Below are positions 32,906 to 45,506 of a stretch of 64,000 bases of DNA, in pieces (the stretch's first letter is position 1; the number at the start of each line of letters is the position of its first letter). The position numbers and the translations under genes were made by a program. The notes beneath the pieces were generated by a model. The model saw nothing but the letters and a program-made list of their open reading frames with translations. It had not been told where the DNA came from and did not search any database. Location of the stretch: positions 62,001 through 126,000 of the forward strand of contig JAMPIV010010564.1 in assembly GCA_024509875.1 (NCBI GenBank). Direction: 5' to 3'. Source of the stretch: Oreohelix idahoensis (Eukaryota > Mollusca > Gastropoda > Stylommatophora > Oreohelicidae).

Positions 32906-33042
32906 GGTCTCCCTCTATCCTCTCTTACACAAGGTGTTCCAGAAAAAAAAGATGCCTTGTGAGGCTATCAACAGGTTTCCTTGCTGTGTGTCCTTTCAAC
33001 GCCAGGGCCTTCTTCTCACCTCTAGTTGTATTAATACTTGTA

Positions 33043-33515
33043 TTGAAAGGCTTTTCACAAGCTTACCTCTCTACTTTGCTCTATTGTGAGGATTTTCACA
33101 AGCTTATCTATACAGTCACATTCCTTGTGGAAAGTTCTCTCTACTTTGCTCTATTGTAGGATTTTCACAAGCTTACCTCTCTACTTTGCTCTATTGTGAG
33201 ATTTTCACAAGCTTATCTATACAGTTACATCCCTTGTGGAAAGTTCTCTCTACTTTGCTCTATTGTAGGATTTTCACAAGCTTACCTCTCTACTTTGCTC
33301 TATTTTGAGGATTTTCACAAGCTTATCTATACAGTCACAATCCTTGTGGAAAGTTCTCTCTACTTTACTCTATTGTAGGATTTTCACAAGCTTACCTCTC
33401 TACTTTGCTCTATTGTGAGGATTTTCACAAGCTTATCTATACAGTTACATTCCTTGTGGACAGTTCTCTCTACTTTGCTCTATTGTAGGATTTTCCACAA
33501 GCGTATCTTTCCAGT
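33043..33515. repeat. About 110-bp tandem repeat, four copies
   Basis: Each unit holds two GATTTTCACAAGCTTA words, one followed by TCTATACAGT, the other by CCTCTCTACTTTGCTC. Longer-form units start near 33090, 33201, 33308 and 33418. A related unit occurs at 48410-48548 and 50539-50700. Confidence 0.8.
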
Positions 33516-34102
33516 CCAACGCGCACATTTCAAAATACGACGATGGTTCCTATTGATGTCATACCCCCTGTCACGAAAGGGTAGATGTTATTGAAATTAC
33601 TAAGTATCCTGGACACAAAAGTTGTATCAGGTGATACTAGGATAGTGCCAGATAAGAGTCTGGTCTTATAAGTAATACCCCCTTCTCTGAAAAGAGTAAG
33701 GGTGTATAGATATCAAAGGTAGGATCAAGCTGTATAAGTTCCTAGAGAAGATGGTAATATATTACTCTAAGTTCCTACTTGTCCCTCCCCAGATCCTCCT
33801 CTGTTAATTTTACTATTATTATTATTATTAACTCTGCTAGGGGTATTAACTAAATTATTTACCAACAAGAACTGTAACTTAACTTAAATAATTTAAGTAA
33901 GTCTGCTGGTAAATATTTACAATTTGTTTTTACAAGTATTATTTTCTGCTTGAAAATCTTTCAAGAAACTCAAAATTCAATTTACAAAATTAAATAAATA
34001 AACATTTGAAAATGGTTCAAAAAATTATCAAAAGTCTCTGAATTTTGTAGAAGGTTCTTTCCTGGTTGGACTCACTCAGGTGGTAGAAGGTTTGTATGTT
34101 AA
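33516..34102. other. Unassigned AT-rich stretch
   Basis: Begins with CAACGCGCACATTTCAAAAT, a word also found inside the hAT-like element at 53239-54035, so the first 30 bases may be a remnant of that family. Nothing else assigned. Confidence 0.4.
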
Positions 34103-34106
34103 TTAA

Positions 34107-34244
34107 CTCTTTGACTCCAGAACAACGCTCAGAGCGTTGGTCAGATTTGACACCCATGCCAAAGCAACTCTCTGGGCGTTGTTTTCAGTCTATCATGAAT
34201 TAAAATTACCGCACAGGGTGGAAAATAATTGCGGGGTCAAAGAG
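34107..34244. mobile_element. piggyBac-type MITE
   Basis: 138 bp with ends CTCTTTGACTCC and GGGGTCAAAGAG (11 of 12 positions pair) flanked by TTAA at 34103-34106 and 34245-34248. TTAA duplication is diagnostic of piggyBac-type transposition. No coding capacity. An internal direct or inverted word, AACGCTCAGAGCGTT, forms a small palindrome. Confidence 0.75.
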
Positions 34245-34248
34245 TTAA

Positions 34249-35370
34249 GCTTAATTCTATGTAGCTCACAGCTCCAGAATTTTTGTCAAGTACTGACTAG
34301 AATGTTTGCCTAGCTAAAAGCACTCGAACTTCATCATTTTATGTCACTATACTGTGGTGAATTTGAATAAACTGAGCAGTAGCCTTGCGTGGCTACTTCG
34401 CTTCAAGTCTTGATTTAGTAGTCTGTTCCACCTTGGGTGTGGCAAGAAAAATGTCTCTCCTCCAGGCCTTAGGATTTCGGTACCTGTCCCTCGAACAATC
34501 AAAGGGCGCTCGCACCGCTAGATCCTATAGCAGAGTCTGGCTCCTTTAGGTGGAAGTTAATTGCAGGATGCAACCTGAAATATATTTAATTTCACCACTA
34601 TATTGCCTATCTCTATCTCTTTATACCAGAAGTAGGAGATGAGAGATAGTTTCAGACGACAGAGTGCAGGTAGACGCACAGGTCACATCAAGTCAGCATT
34701 AACACACTTCAGTTCACTGTGAACATATCTTTCTCCAATTCCTTGGTGTTAAATGCAGTCGGGGACGTAATTTCCAGATTCTTGGTCTAAGGGGAGTTAC
34801 TCGCTATATACTTTGGTTTAAGTCAGAAGTAGTTGTTATCCCACTTGTCTTTTATCCAAGCGGTCTAATTTTAGGACCGAGGTCTTGTAACCTGACGATA
34901 TATGGCTCGAGTGGTCAGCCTTTTCCTGGAATGTTTCAGATCGCCCACCTGAGCTTAACTCAGGGGACTTGCGTCTTACGACGCATGCGCGAGAATTTGG
35001 GCGCGGAAAGAAGACTGTATGTTAGGGAGTCGAACTGAGATTTTCAAGGGGTTAAGACGCGCAGCGTCTCCTATCTGGCTAGGCGTTGGAGGAAAGAAAG
35101 CCTCTGTGTGACAAAAGAATGTCTAAGATTTATCCCCATGTGTTATTCTAAGCGCCAAGGAAGGCGAGTGTTGTTTTGGTGTTATTCGTTGGATTGCTGG
35201 CAAGGTAAAATAACTTTACACCATTTGTTTCTCTCTGTTGTCAAATGACATTGTAGTGACTTTTCCTCCTGTGCGGAAAAGAGTTCACTGAAGATATTAG
35301 TATTGGAGCTCGCTCATTATACTGACATTGTATTTAGCGGGTTAAGGAAACCCAGAGAACATTGCACATG
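34249..35370. other. Unassigned stretch
   Basis: About 1.1 kb without a recognisable gene. Several TATCTC and CTCAGG words but no pattern that I can support. Confidence 0.4.
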
Positions 35371-35377
35371 CTAGAAC

Positions 35378-35671
35378 CCGCTATTCAGGCGGTATCATTT
35401 GAACAAGGACTGACATACCTTGTTTGTCAAAAGAAAAACCACGGAGCTCATCGTATTTTAGGAGCCCGCCATATTTGCGCGGCCTGCTTATGCCAGAAAA
35501 TGTACCTGACTGGGTTAGTCAGAGGATATTCAAAAGAAAGTAGAGATTAGCATTGTGTGCTAGTAGCCCGCTAACTTTGCGGTGTAATTTGACCAGAGAA
35601 GTACCTGACTTGCTGGGGTCAGGTGAAAGATGAACTAAGCTTATGTACTTGACTACCCGCTCCCTATGCGG
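35378..35671. repeat. Ladder of four CCGC/GCGG hairpins
   Basis: CCGC then 7-9 bases then GCGG (or GCGCGG) at 35378-35392, 35466-35482, 35568-35582 and 35657-35671, with start spacings of 88, 102 and 89 bases. Intervening bases share TGAC and TACCTGACT words, suggesting a degenerate tandem repeat. Confidence 0.55.
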
Positions 35672-35799
35672 GGTAGTTTTCCTGTAGCTGTACCAAGGAA
35701 GGATAGAATGATATGCCAGTACTATGATATGTATAAGCTACTAATGATTTACAGATGCCAGCTGCATTGAACTGTTATCATACTGTGGTAAGGTAAAGG

Positions 35800-36058
35800 A
35801 ACCCGTTACACGCCCATTGAGGCATATTGGGAATATGGTGTTAGGCCCATATTATCTTGACCGTCGGCACACGAGGGGTGATGTGGTCGGCATCACGCCG
35901 GCCGCCTTAACCTTCCCAGAGTAGCTCTGGTACCCATTTGGGGCTGGGTCGACCCAGGAGCCGTTTGTGGCCTAAAAATTTTCGCCTCATCTGGGGATCG
36001 AACCATAGACCACTGCGCTAGGAAGCCAGTGCACTAACCACTATGCTACCGCGGCTCC
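35800..36058 (-). repeat. tRNA-derived SINE, second type
   Basis: On the minus strand it starts GGAGCCGCGGTAGCATAGTG with an A box in TAGCATAGTGGTTAGTGC, and a B box GGTTCGATCCC (rc of 35994-36004). The body has GGGTCGACCCAGCCCCAAAT and GGCGGCCGGCGTGATGCC. The 3' end is near GTAACGGGTTCC. Element 3 begins six bases after its head. Confidence 0.85.
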
Positions 36059-36063
36059 TATAC

Positions 36064-38148
36064 TGTGGTAAGTTGGGATTATATAAATATTTATAGAGGA
36101 CGTAATGTACTGACTGAGATCAGCTGTGAAGGTATCTGTATCTAATATGTGTGGTGTGTTACAGGTGACCTTACTTTGCTACCACATTTAGACCTCAATC
36201 AGACTTATTCTGGAATATTGTGATGACTACGTTGAATGTCTAGGGTTATGATATTGATGAAGTGTAAGTTCACAACAACAACAACAGACAGATAAATACT
36301 TTATTTAAGATTCACAACACTTTACAACACTATGACAAGCACATACATATAACATTCTAGAAGACTAGCTTAAGTAAGTCAAGTGTTAAATTTTAAATTA
36401 TGTATTAATTTCTTTCAAGAATAGATATCCTGATCCAACTACAGAGTGATCCAGGAATCACAATCAATTGTAAACACAATGTCTATGTACAAAATTTATA
36501 CAAAGGATCTTTGTCCTGACATAGAATATTAGTACAATATGTGTGTAGTGTTATGCTCTGGTATTAAGAGGTAATACTGGCTTTTGAAGCTATGTTGTTG
36601 TTTGTCATCACGACTTCATGTGTTTGTTAATGGTGAAAATAATCTTGAAGGGATCACAGTCTTTTATTTGTAAAACACTAACTGTCCCTCTTGCTTTAGT
36701 ATTACAGTCAATTTTTAACGGTGGTTTATACAAGGGTGAGCTGCTCTGGCTGACGAATTCTTAACTTATGAGTCGGCGGCAGGAAAACTGTCTCCTCTGC
36801 TCGCTTGCTTCTCAGTTATCTGGAAATACACCACTGGTCAATATCTTGGACAAGGAGTCTGCTGCCAGCCCTCTGGATCCAGCAAAACTCAAACCAGGTG
36901 CTGCTCTAATACTTCAGTACCACGGTCCCTGAAATAAGAAGGTTGTACCTCCTTCTTCAGAACTAATATATTATATCTATTTCCACACTGAAGTACAGGA
37001 CATTACAAACACAGAGTTCAGCGCTGTATGCCAACTACTAGCTTCTCATGTGACAATATACCAGTATTCCTCTCCCTAATGGTTACAACGCCTCTGCAAT
37101 TCCAGCTGTACTTCCTTCTATACAATAAGATAGGTGTCATGTTACTAAATGGCAATCCCATATATGCCAATGCAGTTATACTCCTCTCTGACAAGCTTTT
37201 ACATGGTGGAGCAATATCTAGGCTTTGCCTACTGTTTGCTACTGAACCACACACATACAGACACAATTTGTCATTTCTTATTCAATTTTCATATAATATA
37301 TACATATATATGTAGGAAATGTGTCTAGCTTACCACAATTCAAGGAAATATACACAAGTACGTTGACTGGCGATGAATTCTGGCAAAATTTTGATCTGCC
37401 TTATCCCAGGCTTTTATTTAGAAAAATATTAGCTTGTACTCAACGCACTTGCTTCTTACAAATTGGATTTTCAAAACTGGCCCTGAACTGACGCTTCTAT
37501 TTGACTATATCGAACGCTCTAACCAATGAGACCATGTTTACAAGAGCCTTTGAAAAAATATTACCCATCCTACCGTAACCATTAACAACCAACTAGTATT
37601 TGCAGTCCGACTAATCAGGTTTCTCCTTACATATTTCTACAGCCAATCAAATCGTATCTAACTTGTTGGCCTCACCTCCCCCCCAAAGTAGTGTTTTTCT
37701 ACATGCCATTATGAGCAAATATGATCTTGTGCTGTCAGACAACCCCACTATAGTATTTTGGCTATAATTCGTTAATTACTAGACCATTTGCGTAACACAT
37801 AACATATTCTTTGTCAGCAAGTCTTAAGGTACAAGAATATATAAGGTTAAAGGGGTTAAGTGGCTTCGTTCAAATATGTATTATTCTAGGATAGTCGTGT
37901 ATTTGTTTTTTTTTTTTTCGAATAGCCACCTGTCCTGCCTTTTCGACTGTTCTGTCAGTATAAAGTCAGGATTTCAGACGTAAAACAGTATTGTGTCATG
38001 TTTCCTAATAAGCATTAACCATGTTTTCAAAAACCTAAACTCGTATCGATAGTGTTTTTTATCACTGTCTATTTGAAAAAAATCAGGCCTGCATGCTTTT
38101 CGCGTTCACTTTTTAATCGCGAGACGACGTGGGATTGGCATTCCTCCG

Positions 38149-38192
<44 letters not shown>

Positions 38193-38506
38193 AAGCCCGT
38201 CTGTCTTTTAGGTTAACGTATTGTGTATAATGACATTAATGCTATATTATATCTAGGTCATTAAGCAGTGTGCCTATCAAGGTCGTCCTAGAAATACAGT
38301 ACCAGTTTTATTTTTAGACACGCGTGTAGTTTATGCAGACGGAGCAGAAAAAGGGGATCTCTGGTTCAGCCATTATGGCGTTCTACAACACAGCGTACGC
38401 TATTGGAAAGCACTGGTCTTACACCATTCTTCTTTATTTGTATTAGTTCGTTCTACTTTACATTATGTTCTAATTTATATATGGGTATTAAGAATCTTTC
38501 ACGACA
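36064..38506 (-). repeat. 3' LTR of element 3
   Basis: TGTGGTAAG at 36064 to CACGACA at 38506 on the + strand; in element sense TGTCGTGAAA...TTACCACA. It contains a CT microsatellite (38155-38188) and GCCATTATGGCG near 38369. It keeps the uninterrupted form of the site where the sister LTR carries an insertion (TTTCCTAATAAGC near 38000). Confidence 0.92.
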
Positions 38507-38521
38507 AATTCTCCCCACTTA
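38507..38521 (-). other. polypurine tract of element 3
   Basis: In element sense AAGTGGGGAGAATT sits directly before TGTCGTGAAA. Confidence 0.7.
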
Positions 38522-39319
38522 AAACAGACATCATATGTCAGTCCATAATTCTATATACACATAGATAAATTTCTATCTATGCCTGGTGATTATTCTGATT
38601 CTCATCACACGGATGGCGGCTTATAAAATTTGCATCAACATTTCGCTGATTTTATTTTTATCATGGATTAATGCAGGTGGGTCAATTCAAAGTAAGCACT
38701 ACTGACGAAGGTTGCCTCAGACCTCTGCAATCCAGGAATCCATTTCAGTTATGTTACTGAACAGCTGCAAGGGTTACTGCTTGTCTTAATGCTGCTTAGC
38801 AATCAATATTCACCATTTCTCTTCTCTGAGTCTGCTCAACGACATGTCCCGAGAATATTAGATGTTCCTCAAATTGGACGTTATGAGGAGTTGATCTATA
38901 TGGTGATATCTGAGTAGTGTAGGGGATCCAATAATTTCCTGATCAGCCTGAATAAACACTCGGACTATCCTCAATTCAAAAAGGCAACAATGGAGACACT
39001 CTGCTCCCCCGAAATGTTCACAGCCAACAATTGGTCTGATCTCATGCTTGATTGAATGTGGAAACACCCTTCTAATAATATTCTTATACTATGCCACTCA
39101 AATGGAGGCCATATTCATCAACTATATTTCTGCCTACCGACAATTTGGTGAATTAAGATAATATGTGGGGAAATGAGTTTCTGCATCAGAAATCAATTCG
39201 CCCTTAGCTTTGCTATAATATGTGTGGGTGATCTCCATCCAGGGTCCAATCAGTACTTCCCCTTGGACGGTGTAGGGTCGGGTGACTACCAATGTCACCA
39301 GTGCCCTTTTTATGCTAAA
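38522..39319 (-). pseudogene. pol: Decayed pol remainder of element 3
   Basis: About 800 bases between the last open frame and the polypurine tract. Only one trace is suggestive: near 38920-38950 the minus strand reads IRKLLDPLHYSDIT, resembling the RT words MRKLLEPLQNPHIT of the sister elements, but without the catalytic FMDD. The rest is unrecognisable, so RT and RNase H have been lost or deleted. Confidence 0.4.
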
Positions 39320-40894
39320 TTAATAGCCATATTGTGAACCACTGTGAGCATTTTCCGAATCGCTCACTCGTCCACTCCCCACTTTTCTTATGTTACCAAT
39401 TTGTTTCGGTTTTATCTTAGGCGGATCATCTTCAATATTAATTTCAGCCAGTTCCCTAACTGCGGCTTCAAACTGTGCCTGGGGTGACTGGTCTGAGTTT
39501 CTATTTTCTCTGGATGCCCTTCTCAGAGTTGCGAATCTAAATATTTTTGGTGAAAACTGTTGGTGGGAAGGTGGATACCTATCCTCTATGTCAACCTTAT
39601 TATTTTTATTTTCCTTGTTATTTTTAGGCCCATATGTTTCAGAATGCTTGGCTGGCATCTGATTATGATTTTCCCAACTTGGGGACTGTACCTTGCTACA
39701 TGTTTCACAGGCCCCCACAAATTGTGCAATATCAGCAGCTACTTGGGGCCAGTAATATCTTTCAGATGTCCTTTTACGTGTGGTTCCATTCCTCTAGTGT
39801 CCACCATCAGGTACAACATGAGCTTGTGACATCACTTTTTCCCTGTAGGGAGTTGGCAAAACCAACTGTCCCTGTTCTTTGGATCCTGCTCTAGCTTTCC
39901 TGAAGAGCAGTCCCTCCTTTAAATAGAATTGCCCTTTCTTAGGGTGTGTATGGCTTGTTGGCAATTTGCCAAAGCAAGGTTTTAGTGATTTGTCCTTTGC
40001 CTGGGCCTTTCTCATCTGTTTATGAGAATAATTTAGTGGTAATATTTCCTCCCTACTAGGGGTCGACCTGACCTGGAGCGTGGCCATTACCACAGGTTTT
40101 ATAGGGCTTCCTAGAAACACATATTTACTTCCTAACACCAGCGGGTAATTAGGGTCATCACACACGGCTGCTCTAATCACTCCTTCCACGTACCTAGTCT
40201 TGACATTTATCTCGGCTACGGGAAGTGTCATGGTGGATATTCCCTTTACGGCCCCTTGTATCTCCACTTTCTCTGTGGTATACTGTTCAGGGTGCACTAG
40301 GGTTGCACTCACAACTGAGTCATATTCTAAACCTGAATCGTAAAGGCACCTAACCTTGGCACCATTACATGTCACTTCTTCACAGATGGGGGGATGTTGA
40401 AGATTTATATGATTCTCTGTCAGTTTCTTCTTCCCCTTGTCCACTGTTATCATGCATGCCGCGTGATATGGAGGAACTTTCCTACCACATTCACTAGTAT
40501 TATGATTATGCATCCTGCATATTTGACAATATTTTCTTTCCTGTCTGAAGGGTTTCCTGTCATCATATTTCCTTTCATTGAATTGTGGGGTTTTATTTTT
40601 AGTATCATAACGTGGTCTATCAAACTGATGCTTACCTTTGTTTTGATCTCTATGATCAAACTCATTAAAGTTTTGTGGTGCCTTAAAATTGTCTACCTGC
40701 CTCTTTTTATTACCTGTTACCTCTGCTTGAGCTGCTTGATATCTTTCAGCAACATTTAGTAACTCACCCAGCTTCTCTGCACCTTGTTCCATGAGAAACT
40801 TTCTCAGGTCTGGAGCCATGGACTCTCTTAGTTGTTCTATAAGGACCATTTCCTTAAGATCTTGGGTTTTCCCCAGAGCCGTCCATTTCTCCAA
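39320..40894 (-). pseudogene. gag-pol: gag C-terminus, protease and integrase zinc finger of element 3
   Basis: A single frame with one in-frame TAG (39794-39796). It holds the end of Gag (LRKFLMEQGAEKLGELLNVA), a CCHC knuckle CQICRMHNHNTSEC, protease with CLYDSGLEYDSVVSATLV (DSG in place of DTG), a linker ending LVLPTPYREKV, and after the stop the integrase zinc finger (HVVPDGGH, RYYWPQV, ACETCSKV). Then, where the DDE core is expected, comes a hydrophilic tail (PSHQQFSPKIFRFATLRRAS, IEDDPPKIKPKQIGNIRKVG) ending at 39320 that I do not recognise. Gag and protease being one frame shows the family needs no frameshift there. Confidence 0.82.
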
Positions 40895-40969
40895 GTATGT
40901 CTCTAACCGTGCAGAGAACTGGTGATATGTCTCACCTGACAGTAGTTTAGCATTCCTAAATTTTTTTCT

Positions 40970-41638
40970 CTAAAATTCTCCATTCTTTTCATATCTTAAC
41001 AAAAGAGCCTGCTTTAACATGTCATAATTTTCTTGGTCATCTCTGCTCATCTTGGCAAAAACTTCATAAGCTGTACCACGAAGCCCTTGAGATAACTTTA
41101 AGCTCCACCTTTCTCTCTCTAACCCATACGTGGTAGCTAACAGTTCATATCTATTTAGATAGCTCTCGATATCATCGTCTGTCTCAACAAAATGATCTAA
41201 ATGAAAACTCATAGCTGAGGTTGAGGCTCCCTGACTAGCAGTGGCATCAGAGATAAAGGGACTGGCACCATTTTCAGGAGCATGGCTTTGAAATTCCAAC
41301 TCCCTTAGTCGTAATTCGTGCTCCCTTTGTAATCTTTTCTCCTCCTTTTCTGCTTCCCTCTCTGCAGTCAATCTTGTTTCTTCTCTTTCTGCCTCCAATT
41401 GTAACTTCTTAGCCTCAGCCTCCAATGCCCTAGCCTCTTTGTCAGCCTCAATCTGCAACCTCTTAATTTCTTTTTCAGCCTCTAACTTTCTTTCAGCCTC
41501 TTTTTCTAATCTTTTTTCTTCGCGTTCAATAAATTTGTCACATTCAGTAGTGACATAGGCAATCATATCTTGCCCGTCCATTCCCAACTCTTTAGCAGCC
41601 TGCATAGCAGCAGATCGAAATTTTGCAAGGTCCGCCAT
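40970..41638 (-). pseudogene. gag: gag N-terminal part of element 3
   Basis: Starts MADLAKFRSAAMQAAKEL, then a long coiled-coil rich in E, K, R and A (about residues 35-115), a linker, and the capsid-like region SAMSFHLDHFVETDDDIESY and LKLSQGLRGTAYEVF. It ends at a frameshift in a T run near 40962; the reading continues in the next entry's frame with RNAKLLSGETYHQFSARL. Closely similar to gag of element 4 and clearly distinct from elements 1 and 2. Confidence 0.88.
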
Positions 41639-41818
41639 TTTCTAACAGGCAAATGTATACAATATTTAACCAAACAATTTTATCTATGACTAATTAACTA
41701 AGGACAACCACAAGCACTGAGAGCTCAACCTTATTTTTCCACCCAAGAATACTTTTTAAATTTTTATAATTTCCAGAAGTGAATTACTCCAAATATATAT
41801 GCTAGGGGAAGGTTCAAT

Positions 41819-41836
41819 ATCCCGGACGAGCCCCCA
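41819..41836 (-). other. Primer binding site for tRNA-Pro, element 3
   Basis: In element sense TGGGGGCTCGTCCGGGAT, five bases after the 5' LTR. This is the exact complement of the 18-nt 3' end of animal tRNA-Pro, the same primer site used by murine leukaemia-type retroviruses. Confidence 0.88.
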
Positions 41837-43786
41837 GTATATGTGGTAAGTTGGGATTATATAAATATTTATAGGGGACTTAATGTAATGACTGAGATCA
41901 GCTGTGAAGGTATCTGTATCTAATATGTGTGGTGTGTTACAGATGACCTTACTTTGCTACCACATTTAGACCTCAATCAGACTTATTCTGTAATATTGTG
42001 ATGACTACGTTGAATGTCTAGGGTTATGATATTGATGAAGTGTAAGTTCACAACAACAACAACAGAGAGATAAATACTTTATTTAAGATTCACAACACTT
42101 TACAACACTATGACAAGCACATACATATAACACTCTAGAAGACTAGCTTAAGTAAGTCAAGTGTTAAATTTTAAATTATGTATTAATTTCTTTCAAGAAT
42201 AGATATCCTGATCCAACTACAGAGTGAATAAGGAATCACAATCAATTGTAAACACAATGTCTATGTACAAAAATTATACAAAGGATCTTTGTCCTGACAT
42301 AGAATATTAGTACAATATGTATGTAGTGTTATGCTCTGGTATTAAGAGGTAATACTGGCTTTTGAAGCTATGTTGTTGTTTGTCATCACGACTTCATGTG
42401 TTTGTTAATGGTGGAAATAATCTTGAAGGGATCACAGTCTTTTATTTGTAAAACACTAACTGTCCCTCTTGCTTTAGTATTACAGTCAATTTTTAACGGT
42501 GGGTTATACAAGGGTGAGCTGCTCTGGCTGACGAATTCTTAACTTATGAGTCGGCGGCAGGAAAACTGTCTCCTCTGCTCGCTTGCTTCTCAGTTATCTG
42601 GAAATACACCACTGGTCAATATCTTGGACAAGGAGTCTGCTGCCAGCCCTCTGGATCCAGCAAAACTCAAACCAGGTGCTGCTCTAATACTTCAGTACCA
42701 CGGTCCCTGAAATAAGAAGGTTGTACCTCCTTCTTCAGAACTAATATATTATATCTATTTCCACACTGAAGTACAGGACATTACAAACACAGAGTTCAGC
42801 GCTGTATGCCAACTACTAGCTTCTCATGTGACAATATACCAGTATTCCTCTCCCTAATGGTTACAACGCCTCTGCAATTCCAGCTGTACTTCCTTCTATA
42901 CAATAAGATAGGTGTCATGTTACTAAATGGCAATCCCATATATGCCAATGCAGTTATACTCCTCTCTGACAAGCTTTTACATGGTGGAGCAATATCTAGG
43001 CTTTGCCTACTGTTTGCTACTGAACCACACACATACAGACACAATTTGTCATTTCTTATTCAATTTTCATATAATATATACATATATATGTAGGAAATGT
43101 GTCTAGCTTACCACAATTCAAGGAAATATACACAAGTACGTTGACTGGCGATGAATTCTGGCAAAATTTTGATCTGCCTTATCCCAGGCTTTTATTTAGA
43201 AAAATATTAGCTTGTACTCAACGCACTTGCTTCTTACAAATTGGATTTTCAAAACTGGCCCTGAACTGACGCTTCTATTTGACTATATCGAACGCTCTAA
43301 CCAATGAGACCATGTTTACAAGAGCCTTTGAAAAAATATTACCCATCCTACCGTAACCATTAACAACCAACTAGTATTTGCAGTCCGACTAATCAGGTTT
43401 CTCCTTACATATTTCTACAGCCAATCAAATCGTATCTAACTTGTTGGCCTCACCTCCCCCCCCAAAGTAGTGTTTTTCTACATGCCATTATGAGCAAATA
43501 TGATCTTGTGCTGTCAGACAACCCCACTATAGTATTTTGGCTATAATTCGTTAATTACTAGACCATTTGCGTAACACATAACATATTCTTTGTCAGCAAG
43601 TCTTAAGGTACAAGAATATATAAGGTTAAAGGGGTTAAGTGGCTTCGTTCAAATATGTATTATTCTAGGATAGTCGTGTATTTGTTTTTTATTTTTCGAA
43701 CCGCCACCTATCCTGCCTTTTCGGCTGTTCTGTCAGTATAAAGTCAGGATTTCAGACGTAAAACAGTATTGTGTCATGTTTCCTAA

Positions 43787-45506
43787 TGTGACAGGGGCTA
43801 GATGTGCCTCACACCCAAGACCCTGGTACTAAGAAAATTTATAAAGGATCGTTTGACAGGGGTTGCAATTATTGGTTGCTTGCAACCCTCTCAGCAGCAG
43901 ACTTAACAATTCAAGCAACCCAAAGCCTTATGCAGATCAACATTTAATTCTACCGAACAGAACCGAACACCAAACAAACAATCAAACAAACACCCAGTCA
44001 GTGTTCATAGACTGTCTGAAAAACAATAAATAAAACAATGTCTAAGTGAACATCAATTGCATGGATAATAACACTTACCATACAGAAAACATGCGCCCAC
44101 CTGATATCATCAACTATCTCACACACTCATGCGTGTCGTCCAATGCGACTAGTATGGTGTTGTGCATGAGGCTGGCAATCGCACCGGGTAACATAGGTTG
44201 CTACCGAAACCACTACTGCAAGAGCATCTGAACGCTTCATGCTGAGGCAAACCACACCGGTGGCCCCATGCTCCCTCAGGAGCGGAGAAGAGAAATATAC
44301 ATCTCCAAGTACGCCCACGTGCTCTCACAAACCATGTTCACATAACAATAATAATCAACTGGACATAAAATAATATTCTTCAATACATGTACAACAAATA
44401 ATCTCAATAATGAGAATTAACTACTACCTCTCAACCGACCCACATCAATACTCGTCCCTGCACTCTGAACATGTCGTAAGTGACGACTGGTGCGCCTGGC
44501 CACAAGCGTGTCATATTTGACCCCTGATGAGATTGGGAACTCATCACATGAAACACATTATTACAGAAACAACCACTGTAATAGCATAAAAATGCTTCTG
44601 TTGACTTGTGGTGGACACCAGCCGCATTGGTGTTTCCATGCTCCCCAGGAGCAAACAGAGAAACACCTGTCTCAACTTGCCTTACGCAACCAAGGAGTGG
44701 CTCTCATCTCACCAGAAATCTAAATGACTATTCTCCCTTCAAAGTAACCACTAAAGATAAACAGTAGAATAATCAATCATCGTGAAATACGCTCAATACT
44801 TTTACATTAAAGAAATAAAATATAATTATTCTCGACTTAAACCAAACTGGAACTAAATACACAGCGTGTCACCTGGCGTAACATTTACCATGCGGTGCGT
44901 GTTATTCCGACTCGCTGGCGTCACTTTTTATCACCACGAGGCTGCTATCTTGCTATCGTTAATCTTATCTAAATCCCAGTGAAATAGCCACACTCTATAT
45001 CTGCCTTTCTGAAGAATGAAATAATCGCTCTTGAACTTTCACATCTATCTATCTATTTATCTCATTAAACATTAAAATAGCCACATCGATATAATTTCAG
45101 AATCCTAGAAAACTAATGCTAATTTAAATTAACTCACGTGCTCAAGGCATTTACAGCTTGGCTCTGTCTATGCTCGTCTGTTCTCTCCTGGGCGGCTCTC
45201 TCAAAAATCGACCAGTTTCGCCGCTTGCTACCCCTTTTATAAGCCCTGGCCTAACCACTCAACTTACTGCGCGCTACGCGCATTAATCTGCGCCACACGC
45301 GATTATTGCTCTAGAATGCATGAAAACACAGATTTACACAACTATTTCTAGAGCAAAAACACAACTAATATGTAGGCTTTATTATGGCCTTGTAATAAAT
45401 CTGCTTGAAGATAACGGGGTGAACAGGCACTAAACCACAGAGACAATATGGCTGACCAGATGGGGCCAGCGCCGAGAACGACAGATCTCAAGATGGCGCT
45501 GTCACA
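43787..45506 (-). mobile_element. Solo LTR (TGTGACAG family) inside the LTR of element 3
   Basis: 1720 bp, ends TGTGACAG and CTGTCACA, flanked by CTAA on both sides (43783-43786, 45507-45510). The intact sister LTR has a single CTAA, proving insertion. Inverted relative to 48549-50538. Sense is taken from a TATA box at the same distance from the start in both copies. It has two diverged copies of a roughly 190-bp module with a GCTCC/GGAGC hairpin. Confidence 0.9.
45231..45242 (-). promoter_or_regulatory. TATA box of the solo LTR
   Basis: Minus-strand TTATAAAAGGGG, 264 bases from the LTR start at 45506. The related LTR has TATAAAG 262 bases from its start. Confidence 0.65.

Noticed and set aside
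35378..35671. CRISPR-like regular spacing of short palindromes
   Set aside because: Repeats are only about 15 bases, spacers are similar to each other, and the genome is eukaryotic with retroelements throughout. Treated as a degenerate tandem repeat.
35994..36048. A true tRNA gene on the minus strand (also 32575-32631)
   Set aside because: A and B boxes are present, but the sequence does not close as a tRNA acceptor stem and is followed by a SINE body.
37018..37315. Paired 80-95 residue ORFs that recur at 42796-43093
   Set aside because: Both copies lie inside the LTRs of element 3 and are identical because the LTRs are; no protein motif is visible.
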